NCBI GenBank assembly: GCA_963724825.1
Contig: CAVRWT010000003.1
Span: 210,223 to 274,222 of the forward strand
Source of the DNA: JALYNX01 sp963724825
Lineage (GTDB): Bacteria; Actinomycetota; Acidimicrobiia; Spongiisociales; ZC4RG35
Reading direction: 5' to 3'
DNA: 64,000 nt
The notes under the pieces are model-generated. The model searched no databases and was not told where the DNA came from. It saw only the letters and a list, made by a program, of their open reading frames with translations. A program made the translations under genes and the position numbers. This document shows positions 57,662 to 64,000 of this stretch, one piece after another. Numbering within the stretch: the first letter of the stretch is position 1; each line of letters begins with the position of its first letter.

Positions 57662-58369
57662 TGACAACCACACATAGAGGAAGGCGAAGACGCCGAGGCC
57701 GATGCGGTACCCGAGCCCTCCTTCGGGGATGGTGACGGTGTCGCGAAACAGAAGATCCGCCAGAAAGGAGATGACACCAACTACCAGGGTGAACCCGGTT
57801 GTGATCAGGAAAACGTCGAGCATGACCGCCAGCAATCGGGTGACCGGGCCCGCGTAGCGGCCGGTTCGCACCGCCCCGGCGCCTCGAGGCGGCCCGCCGA
57901 TGATCTGCGCCATCTCCTCTTCCTTCGCGTCAACCCACTCCGTGAGGTTTCCCGGGCCCTTCGGAAACTCGTTCGGATCACGGCCGATCACTCGATTCGC
58001 CCCACTGAAGACGATCTCGTCGATCCCGACGATGGGCTTGCGGAATAGGTCCAGAGCGGAACCGGTGAGGTGACCTGTGCTCTCGGCGACGATCTCAGGG
58101 ATACCCGCCCGGTCAACAATGGCTCTGATATCCATCCTGGCGACGAGGGCGTCTATGTCAACTCTCTCCAGCACGGCATTGATGTCCACCCGCTCCAGCA
58201 GTGCATTGATATCGACGTGGTCGAGAACCATGTCGACGTCAACGACGTCCATCACCCGTTCGCTGGCGCCACGAGCCATACGGGTGAAGAGGCCGCGGCG
58301 ACCGTTGTCGGGAGCTGTCTCCGAATCGATGTCGAGATCGACTATTGGCTCTGGATCTGGCTGGGTCAC
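57374..58369 (-). CDS. RDD-family membrane protein with N-terminal tandem VDI-type repeats
   Basis: 331 residues from GTG 58369 (VTQPDPEPIVDLDIDSET). Residues ~33-90 hold about six degenerate 11-residue repeats: VDVDMVLDHVD, INALLERVD, INAVLERVD, IDALVARMD, IRAIVDRAG. The RDD domain follows from ~175: RYAGPVTRLLAVMLDVFLIT, then two more helices with FGKTAGKTVLGLRVVGADGT and GGNRALIRTLTFPISIAVFG. The last motif WGRERRAWHDHFAGSAVVYD is typical of RDD. The open frame upstream of 58369 is antisense to ilvD's end. Function unknown; RDD proteins are suspected transporters. Confidence 0.82.
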   Translation of the reverse strand: MTQPDPEPIVDLDIDSETAPDNGRRGLFTRMARGASERVMDVVDVDMVLDHVDINALLERVDINAVLERVDIDALVARMDIRAIVDRAGIPEIVAESTGHLTGSALDLFRKPIVGIDEIVFSGANRVIGRDPNEFPKGPGNLTEWVDAKEEEMAQIIGGPPRGAGAVRTGRYAGPVTRLLAVMLDVFLITTGFTLVVGVISFLADLLFRDTVTIPEGGLGYRIGLGVFAFLYVWLSLAVFGKTAGKTVLGLRVVGADGTVGLGGNRALIRTLTFPISIAVFGLGLIGVVWGRERRAWHDHFAGSAVVYDWGSRAAQMSSPLADWLERRGGA

Positions 58370-58409
58370 GAGGGAAACGCTAGCCCGCCGGCACCTAGCA
58401 TCGGGTAGG

Positions 58410-60077
58410 TCAACCGGTGACGGCGCCAGATCCGGCGGAGCCGACCAACTTGGCATATTTGGCCAACGCCCCGGTCGCGTATCGAGGGGGATGCGGTGAC
58501 CAGCTGGCGGCCCTCCTGGCCAGGGTCTCGTCATCAACCAGGACGTCGAGCCGGCGACCGGGAATATCCACCTTGACCCGGTCTCCCTCCTCCACCAGTC
58601 CGATCGGCCCACCCACCTCGGACTCGGGTGCCACATGACCGATGCAGAGGCCTGTGGTCCCGCCCGAGAAGCGCCCGTCGGTGATCAACATGACATCCTT
58701 GCCGAGGCCCGCGCCCTTGATCGCCGCGGTGATCGAAAGCATCTCGCGCATGCCGGGCCCGCCTTTCGGCCCTTCGGTGCGGATCACGACCACGTCACCG
58801 TGCTGGATCTGATGATTGAACAGCGATTCGAGGGCGCTCTGTTCGCCGTCGAAGACCCGCGCCGGGCCTTCGAACACTTCGAAATCGATGCCGGCCACCT
58901 TCACCACTGCCCCCTCCGGTGCGAGATTCCCGCGGAGGACGGCGATCCCACCCTGGGGGGCGAGGGGCGCCGAAGGCGGGGCAATCACGTCCTGGCCCTC
59001 AGGGAACGTTGTGCCGGCGAGATTCTCGGCCATGGTCGATCCGGTGACCGTGAGCACGTCACCGTGGAGGAGACCCTCGTCGAGCAGCGCCTTCAGGACC
59101 ACCGGCACTCCGCCGATGCGGTCGAGATCAACCATGTGATAGCGGCCGAACGGCTTGAGGTCTCCGATGTGGGGCGTCGCCCTCGATATCCGATCGAAGT
59201 CCTCCAGGTCGAACCCAACCCCGGCCTCGTTGGCAATCGCCATCAGGTGGAGGACGGCATTGGTCGAGCCACCCAGAGCCATGACAGTGGTCACCGCGTT
59301 CTCGAACGCCGGGCGGGTCATGATCTGGCGGGGTCGGATGTCCGCCTCGAGCAGTCTCATGACCGCCTCGCCGGACCTCCTTGCATACTCGGCGAGGCGG
59401 GGGTCGATCGCCGGCACGGATGCCGAACCGGGTAGCGACATGCCAAGCGCCTCCCCCACCGCAGCCATCGTGTTGGCAGTGAACATCCCGGCACAGGAAC
59501 CGGCGCCGGGACAGGCTGCCCGTTCGATGGCGAGGAGCTCCTCGGGAGTGATCTTGCCCTCCGACTCCGAGCCGATCCCCTCGAACACGTCGACGATGGA
59601 GATGTCCCGACCGTTGAGGTGTCCGGGCAGGCTCGATCCGCCGTAGAGGAAGATGGCCGGAAGGTCGAGCCGCGCCGCAGCCATCAACATCCCCGGCAAC
59701 GACTTGTCGCACCCGGCGATGGCGACGAGGGCGTCGAAACGCTCGGCATGCATCACCAGCTCCACCGAGTCGGCGATCACCTCTCTGGAGACCAGGGAGG
59801 CACGCATTCCCTCGTGGCCTTGCGATATCCCGTCGGAGACGGCGATGGTCGAGAAGACGAGGCCGACACCACCCTCTTCAGCCACCCCGGCCTTGGCATG
59901 GCGGGAGAGCTCGGGTCCGGTGAGGTTGCACGGCGTGACCTCGTTGCCGGCCGAAACCACCCCGACCTGGGCCTTGTTGAAGTCCTCTTCGGTGAGCCCG
60001 ACCGCCCGCAACATGGCGCGGGCACCTGCTTTGGCCGGTCCTTCGGTCACTTCCTGGGATCTGATCTTTGTTGGCAT
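58410..60077 (-). CDS. ilvD: Dihydroxy-acid dehydratase
   Basis: 555 residues from ATG 60077 (MPTKIRSQEVTEGPAKAGAR); a longer frame to 60140 overlaps ilvC and is less likely. IlvD landmarks: VVSAGNEVTPCNLTG, AISDGISQGHEGM-type (VSDGISQGHEGMRASLVSRE), cluster Cys in IAGCDKSLPGMLMAAARLDL and CPGAGSCAGMFTANTMAAVG, and SDGRFSGGTTGLCIGHVAPE near the C-terminus. Catalyses dehydration of 2,3-dihydroxy-isovalerate/3-methylvalerate in Val/Ile synthesis. Arranged head to head with ilvC, 61 nt apart. Confidence 0.96.
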   Translation of the reverse strand: MPTKIRSQEVTEGPAKAGARAMLRAVGLTEEDFNKAQVGVVSAGNEVTPCNLTGPELSRHAKAGVAEEGGVGLVFSTIAVSDGISQGHEGMRASLVSREVIADSVELVMHAERFDALVAIAGCDKSLPGMLMAAARLDLPAIFLYGGSSLPGHLNGRDISIVDVFEGIGSESEGKITPEELLAIERAACPGAGSCAGMFTANTMAAVGEALGMSLPGSASVPAIDPRLAEYARRSGEAVMRLLEADIRPRQIMTRPAFENAVTTVMALGGSTNAVLHLMAIANEAGVGFDLEDFDRISRATPHIGDLKPFGRYHMVDLDRIGGVPVVLKALLDEGLLHGDVLTVTGSTMAENLAGTTFPEGQDVIAPPSAPLAPQGGIAVLRGNLAPEGAVVKVAGIDFEVFEGPARVFDGEQSALESLFNHQIQHGDVVVIRTEGPKGGPGMREMLSITAAIKGAGLGKDVMLITDGRFSGGTTGLCIGHVAPESEVGGPIGLVEEGDRVKVDIPGRRLDVLVDDETLARRAASWSPHPPRYATGALAKYAKLVGSAGSGAVTG

Positions 60078-60138
60078 CTCCCGGCGAATCCTAAGGAGTC
60101 GGGTTTGGTCGCGGACCGAAACCGACCACAATTCGCTC

Positions 60139-61149
60139 ATGGCAACGATCTACTACGACTCTGACAGCGATCTCGGCCTGATCCAGGGCAAGAAGGTGGC
60201 CGTCATCGGCTACGGGAGCCAGGGTCACGCGCACGCCCTCAACCTCAAGGAATCTGGAGTCGACGTGGTAGTCGGCCTCCGCTCCGGATCGAAGCGGGTG
60301 GCCGAGGCTGAGAGCGCCGGCCTGACCGTGATGGACCCCGCCGAGGCCGCCGCCTGGGCCAACGTCGTGATGATGCTCGTCCCCGACCAGGTCATGGGGA
60401 CCATCTACCGCGAATCGATCGCTCCCCACCTCGAGTCCGGGGACACACTCCTCTTCGCTCACGGATTCAACATCCACTTCGGTGAGATCGTCCCCCCCGA
60501 GGACATCGACGTGGCGATGGTCGCGCCGAAGGGCCCGGGCCATCTGGTGCGACGCACCTACGAACAGGGATCGGGGACCCCTTGCCTCCTCGCCGTGCAC
60601 CGCGACGCGTCAGGCAAGGCCCACGATCTCGCTCTCTCCTATGCCTCCGCCATCGGTGGCGGGAGGGCCGGCATCCTCGAGACCACCTTCAAGGAGGAGA
60701 CCGAGACCGACCTGTTCGGCGAGCAAGTCATCCTCTGTGGCGGTGTCTCGGAGTTGATCAAAGCGTCCTTCGAGACTCTGGTTGAGGCGGGCTACCAGCC
60801 GGAGTCGGCCTACTTCGAGACGCTGCACGAGCTGAAGCTGATCGTCGACCTCCTCTATGAGGGAGGCCTTTCCTGGATGCGCTATTCGGTCTCGGACACC
60901 GCCGAGTACGGCGACTACACCCGGGGACGCAGGATCATCACCGACGAGACCCGGCAGGCAATGAGGGAGACTCTCGCCGAGATCCAGTCAGGTGCCTTCG
61001 CCCACGAGTGGATGGCTCAGGCCCGGGAGGGCGCTCCCTTCCTCTACGAGCAGCGAGCCCTGAACCAGGCGCATCAGATCGAGCAGGTGGGCAAAGAGCT
61101 ACGGACGATGATGCCGTTCATGGAGCCCAAGACGGCGCCGGAGTCCTAG
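60139..61149 (+). CDS. ilvC: Ketol-acid reductoisomerase
   Basis: 336 residues from ATG 60139, class I length. NADPH-binding KVAVIGYGSQGHAHALNLKE with GLRSGSKRVAEAES, the FAHGFNIHFGEI and VAPKGPGHLVRRTYEQGSGT segments, and the C-terminal knotted domain with metal ligands in ETTFKEETETDLFGEQVILC and ETLHELKLIVDLLYEGGLSW. Precedes IlvD in branched-chain amino-acid synthesis. Divergent promoters share 61 nt; no T-box or leader peptide is visible. Its TAG overlaps the acyltransferase's stop in CTAG. Confidence 0.97.
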   Translation: MATIYYDSDSDLGLIQGKKVAVIGYGSQGHAHALNLKESGVDVVVGLRSGSKRVAEAESAGLTVMDPAEAAAWANVVMMLVPDQVMGTIYRESIAPHLESGDTLLFAHGFNIHFGEIVPPEDIDVAMVAPKGPGHLVRRTYEQGSGTPCLLAVHRDASGKAHDLALSYASAIGGGRAGILETTFKEETETDLFGEQVILCGGVSELIKASFETLVEAGYQPESAYFETLHELKLIVDLLYEGGLSWMRYSVSDTAEYGDYTRGRRIITDETRQAMRETLAEIQSGAFAHEWMAQAREGAPFLYEQRALNQAHQIEQVGKELRTMMPFMEPKTAPES

Positions 61150-62168
61150 CCCGTCCCCTCCATCTTCTCCTCGATCCAGTTGTCGATCTCTTCCCACGTG
61201 TCGTAGAGCCAGGTCTCCTGGCCTTCTGGGGGCGGGATCGTCTCTGACGGATATTGCCAAACCCGGACCGCGACGGAAGTGTCCATTGGCATCCCGCGCC
61301 AGATGTCACGGGCAGTGATGAACGATTCGAGACCTGCATGGCCCACGAAGATGACGTCGGAGTTCGGTGGTGCTGTGGCGAGCGCGGTCATGACGCCCTT
61401 CGGCTTCGGAGGCAGGGTCATCTTCAGATCTCTCGCTCGCTCTGCCAGATCCGGTCGGCCGATCTCGATGAGCTTCTTGATAGCCCGATCTCGGCGGCCT
61501 TCGGTGAAGTTGCCTCCCTCCGGGAAGATGACAAAAGCATCGTCGGTGGACATCGTCCGGGACAGGTCGGCGATCGCATCCACCACCGAGTCCCCGGTGT
61601 TCTTGCCGGTGTGAACGAACGAGGTGGGGAGACGATTGAGAATGACGTCCACCGCCGGATCCCACTGCAGGAAGTCCTTGAGCACGATCCGAGGACGCCT
61701 CAAGTAGCCGTTGCTCAGGGCGTCGATGAGCAACATCGAATCCCCAGGGCCGGCATGCCGACTGAGGACAAGGATGGGCCTCCGATCCACGTCGTCGGCG
61801 GTGACGCGCGGCGCGCTCTCGAAGTCAATCGTCAGCTTGAAGGTCCGCTTGGCCGAGCCAATGATCAGCCGCAGCATCAAGCCGAGTAGCCAGTAATGGG
61901 CCGTTTCGAAGGCAGGAGACCTGAGCTTCCAGCCGAACCCGGACCCGACCCAAAGGCCGAACATGATGATCAAGGCGAGCGCTTCGACGCCGAGGTACAG
62001 GAAGAGAAACCACAGCAGCCTCAATATCCGCCATTTGCCGGGTACGTAGCGGGAGACGAATGCCGCGCCTATGGCCCACAGTGGGAGCGATACCGCGGCG
62101 AGGATCACCAGAAGGGTCACCGCCGGATCGATGAGAACCCTGCGCAACCACTTCGGGGGCAATCTCAT
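61146..62168 (-). CDS. PlsC-like (1-acylglycerol-3-phosphate) acyltransferase family protein
   Basis: 340 residues from ATG 62168. Two N-terminal membrane helices (IDPAVTLLVILAAVSLPLWA, RILRLLWFLFLYLGVEALAL) and a third near 90. Acyltransferase motif I is SRHAGPGDS (H-x4-D, residues ~138-143); motif III is FPEGGNFTEGRR. The block PRIVLKDFLQWDPAVDVILN fits motif II. The acyl acceptor is not certain: lysophosphatidate or another lipid. It overlaps the patatin gene's stop by 4 nt, so both may remodel phospholipid acyl chains together. Confidence 0.88.
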   Translation of the reverse strand: MRLPPKWLRRVLIDPAVTLLVILAAVSLPLWAIGAAFVSRYVPGKWRILRLLWFLFLYLGVEALALIIMFGLWVGSGFGWKLRSPAFETAHYWLLGLMLRLIIGSAKRTFKLTIDFESAPRVTADDVDRRPILVLSRHAGPGDSMLLIDALSNGYLRRPRIVLKDFLQWDPAVDVILNRLPTSFVHTGKNTGDSVVDAIADLSRTMSTDDAFVIFPEGGNFTEGRRDRAIKKLIEIGRPDLAERARDLKMTLPPKPKGVMTALATAPPNSDVIFVGHAGLESFITARDIWRGMPMDTSVAVRVWQYPSETIPPPEGQETWLYDTWEEIDNWIEEKMEGTG

Positions 62169-62992
62169 CGCCGGATGCCGGCCAGGTACCCGGCCGAGGC
62201 CTCATAGGCGCCACTGATCAACTCATGGGTCGATGAGACGTCGCGCCACTTTCGCTGGCGGCTGTCGTCGAACGGGACGGCGTTTCCCGACGGGAGCAGG
62301 TGAAGCTCGATCCCCTCGGGGAGGTTCTGGACCGTGGTGGCGTAGCGATGGCGCCTCGCGATCTCGAATGCGATCAGGGCTGCCTCATGAAGACGCTTCG
62401 GTGGGCGCAGCGGGGCCTCGATCCGGCCAACTTGCAGCACGTAGACAACGTCGGCGCCGAGCTCCATCGCCCGGGTCAAGGGCACCGAGTTGACCAGCCC
62501 GCCGTCGTAGAAGTGCTCGCCACCGATCTCCACCGGAGGGAACAAGGCGGGCACCGCTGACGAGGCGAGAATCGAGTCGATCAGCAGGCCCTCCGTGAAC
62601 CAATGCTCGGCGGCACGCTCGATGCAGGCAGCGACGCATTGGAAGCGGATCGGCAGGTCCTCGATTAGTCGGTCTTTGGCGTGCACCTGCTCCAGAAGAC
62701 GGCGCAGTTCGGAGGTCTCGTGGAGCGAAGGCTTCAGGGTTGCCGCATTCTTGACCCTTTCGAACGACCCACCTTGGAACACTTTGGTTCTGGCTATCTC
62801 GATCCAGAGATTGGTCAGGCGCTCCACCCCTTCAGCCCCTGGCTTGTCGGCGATCACCGATCCATTGAAGGCGCCGATCGAAGTCCCCAACACCAGATCC
62901 GGTTGCACACCGGACTCCTCGAGGGCCTGAAGCATCCCGACCTCGACGGCCCCCCAACGGCCTCCACCGCCGAGCACGAATGCAGTCGTCAT
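62165..62992 (-). CDS. Patatin-like phospholipase/esterase
   Basis: 275 residues from ATG 62992 (GGGGAG just upstream, contributed by the edge of a palindromic element). Oxyanion-hole motif LGGGGRWGAVEVGML, nucleophile Ser in GTSIGAFNG (G-x-S-x-G), catalytic Asp in YDGGLVNSVPLT (D-G-G). Lengthwise a bacterial RssA/YlbK-type patatin without signal peptide. The frame upstream is open into the SnoaL-like gene, so a fused 419-residue product is possible. Downstream overlap with the acyltransferase suggests a lipid-turnover pair. Confidence 0.9.
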   Translation of the reverse strand: MTTAFVLGGGGRWGAVEVGMLQALEESGVQPDLVLGTSIGAFNGSVIADKPGAEGVERLTNLWIEIARTKVFQGGSFERVKNAATLKPSLHETSELRRLLEQVHAKDRLIEDLPIRFQCVAACIERAAEHWFTEGLLIDSILASSAVPALFPPVEIGGEHFYDGGLVNSVPLTRAMELGADVVYVLQVGRIEAPLRPPKRLHEAALIAFEIARRHRYATTVQNLPEGIELHLLPSGNAVPFDDSRQRKWRDVSSTHELISGAYEASAGYLAGIRR

Positions 62993-63424
62993 ATTTCTCC
63001 CCCCGGTTGTCCCCCTGCGCAGCGGGGGGACCGTCCGACCGAAGGTCGGGCGAGGGGGGTCACAGTCACGCCCCTCTTCTTCTATGTACCACTCGGTGAA
63101 ATCCCGGCAGCGGCCGTCGTCGTCGAAGCGGATCACAAACAGGTTCCGGTACGTCGCCGGCGGGTCGAAATAGGTGGTGGCCCCGGTGATCACCGCGAGC
63201 TCGTCATTCTCGATCAGCGGCAGCCACTCGAAATCCCAGTTGTCCTCCTGGTCGTCACGCTCCAGCCAGAACTCGACGATCTCATCCACTCCGTGGCGCT
63301 CCCCCTCGGCGGTTTGCGGGTCATAGACCGCATCAGGGGTGAACAAGGCCGCGATCATCGCCGGATCGTTACTGGCCCAGGCCTCGACATAGCCCTCCAT
63401 CCACTCATCGAGACGATCGCTCAT
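62993..63424 (-). CDS. SnoaL/NTF2-like protein, reading into the patatin gene without a stop
   Basis: From ATG 63424: MSDRLDEWMEGYVEAWASND, AALFTPDAVYDPQTAEGERH, VDEIVEFWLERDDQEDNWDF, VITGATTYFDPPATYRNLFV and RFDDDGRCRDFTEWYIEEEG. This is a complete ~120-residue cone-fold SnoaL-like domain ending about 63072. The frame then continues through the palindromic element (about 25 residues, DCDPPRPTFGRTVPPLRRGT) directly into patatin, with no stop. Either a real fusion (62165-63424) or a lost stop: deleting one G in the GGGG near 63075 gives TGA at once. Substrate unknown. Confidence 0.72.
63003..63061. repeat. GC-rich palindromic element, type A copy 2
   Basis: GGTTGTCCCCC-TGCGCAGC-GGGGGGACC, then the stem GTCCGACC-GAA-GGTCGGGC and CGAGGGGGGTCAC. 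Same order of parts as at 2599-2660. It separates, but does not stop, the SnoaL-like and patatin reading frames. Confidence 0.8.
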
Positions 63425-63453
63425 GCCAGCCACGTTATCGGGGCCGTGCGCAG

Positions 63454-64000
63454 TCAGGCTTGTAGTGCCACCACCAACGGATCGTCCGAGACCACTTCGA
63501 AGCCCCTGCTCCGGAACATGTCGAGTGAGCCCCGGAAGGCGCGTTGTCGGTCCGGAGACTCCGCAGCCGGATAGCCCTCGATTCGGGTGAAGCCGTTCGA
63601 CCAGAGATAGGAGATTGCTCCGTCGAGGAGGTGGGCGGCCACGCCATGTTCCCGATATGGAGGGGAGATGGTGAAACAGACGATCGATCCAACTCCCTCG
63701 TCCCCATTTCCGGTGGCAAACCCGGGAAACTGAGATCGGGCCGTGGCGTTGCAGAATCCAGCCAGCTTCCCGTCGACATAGGCGAGGACACCGGTGGTCG
63801 ACCCGGCTTGGATCCTCGCCGCCTGGTCGCTCCGATTCTCCGCCGCCGACCGATTGCCCCATATGTCTTCGGCCTCGCGACCCCCTACCGGGAAGAACAT
63901 GCAATAACAGGAGCCCCAGGCCGGATTCCCGGCATAGGCCTCGGTGTCGAAGAAGGCCAGGATGTCGTCGAGGGTGTCAGGCCCGATGGCCCGGATCTCG
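63454..64000 (-). CDS. GNAT family N-acetyltransferase, 5' end beyond window
   Basis: The frame is open from the right edge to TGA 63454. Upstream of an internal Met it reads EIRAIGPDTLDDILAFFDTE and NPAWGSCYCMFFPVGG, a typical GNAT N-terminus, so the gene starts outside the window. Acetyl-CoA-binding region: GVGSIVCFTISPPYREHGVA followed by AHLLDGAISYLWSNGFTRIE (R-x-x-G-V/A pattern PYREHGVA). C-terminal FRSRGFEVVSDDPLVVALQA. The substrate is not determinable. Confidence 0.85.
   Translation of the reverse strand, partial: EIRAIGPDTLDDILAFFDTEAYAGNPAWGSCYCMFFPVGGREAEDIWGNRSAAENRSDQAARIQAGSTTGVLAYVDGKLAGFCNATARSQFPGFATGNGDEGVGSIVCFTISPPYREHGVAAHLLDGAISYLWSNGFTRIEGYPAAESPDRQRAFRGSLDMFRSRGFEVVSDDPLVVALQA

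Overview
The window looks like a chromosomal segment of a high-GC member of the Actinomycetota, most likely class Acidimicrobiia. A WhiB-type Fe-S regulator (30264-30578) sits beside a SigA-type sigma factor, there is a DUF222/HNH '13E12' protein, and several secreted proteins end in Cys-containing S-layer-homology-like repeats (core GCNPPxNxxFCP...VTRGQMAAFL). The class-level placement is inference. There is no rRNA, phage, insertion sequence or CRISPR array. Two tRNA genes are present (Val-TAC, and a CAT-anticodon tRNA).

Layout. 1-2.6 kb (-): lipoprotein, YdjM-like membrane protein, zinc-ribbon coiled-coil protein and Nif3-like protein. 2.7-4.8 kb (+): trans-3-hydroxyproline dehydratase-like protein and a GT8 glycosyltransferase. 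5-6.9 kb (-): two-gene ABC exporter. 7-21.7 kb: a cell-envelope glycan and surface-protein locus with three GT2 glycosyltransferases, two NodB/CE4 polysaccharide deacetylases, two P-loop kinase-like proteins, three large secreted proteins with SLH-like repeats, and an APH/choline-kinase-like phosphotransferase. 21.7-25.7 kb (-): two paralogous G8/right-handed beta-helix (CEMIP-like) proteins, one a lipoprotein and one carrying SLH-like repeats. 25.9-29.2 kb: a membrane protein, an SLH plus collagen-like secreted protein, and an NTR-like secreted protein. 29.3-30.6 kb: sigma factor and WhiB. 30.9-38.7 kb: membrane sensor-like protein, DUF1684, toast-rack protein, amidohydrolase, a PspC-type two-component system diverging from a PspC/LiaF-like protein, and a TSUP transporter. 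38.8-45.4 kb: DEAD-box helicase fused to an RRM, aldehyde dehydrogenase, a membrane protein with a diheme tail, and an RsbU-like phosphatase. 45.8-48.5 kb: MORN-like protein, tRNA, two VOC proteins flanking a DUF222/HNH gene. 48.7-52.4 kb: CoxS-CoxL-CoxM molybdenum hydroxylase (form II signature). 52.4-64 kb: UspA, Aat, D-amino-acid dehydrogenase-like, FdhF-like molybdopterin oxidoreductase, RDD protein, divergent ilvD/ilvC, PlsC-like acyltransferase, patatin, SnoaL-like and GNAT proteins.

Sequence quality matters for reading this annotation. Many genes, especially between 3 and 28 kb and at 54-57 kb, keep protein-family similarity across successive reading frames. By hand I count roughly forty single-base frame breaks, several next to short G or C runs. 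I read most of them as uncorrected indels, not gene decay, and give such genes as one CDS over the whole span.

The most interesting content is the envelope locus with its paired G8 proteins anchored in two different ways. Next come a family of GC-rich palindromic intergenic elements, two of which are read through in frame by adjacent genes; the helicase-RRM fusion; a whiB leader with a palindrome and a terminator; and a 20-bp inverted repeat between the divergent PspC genes.
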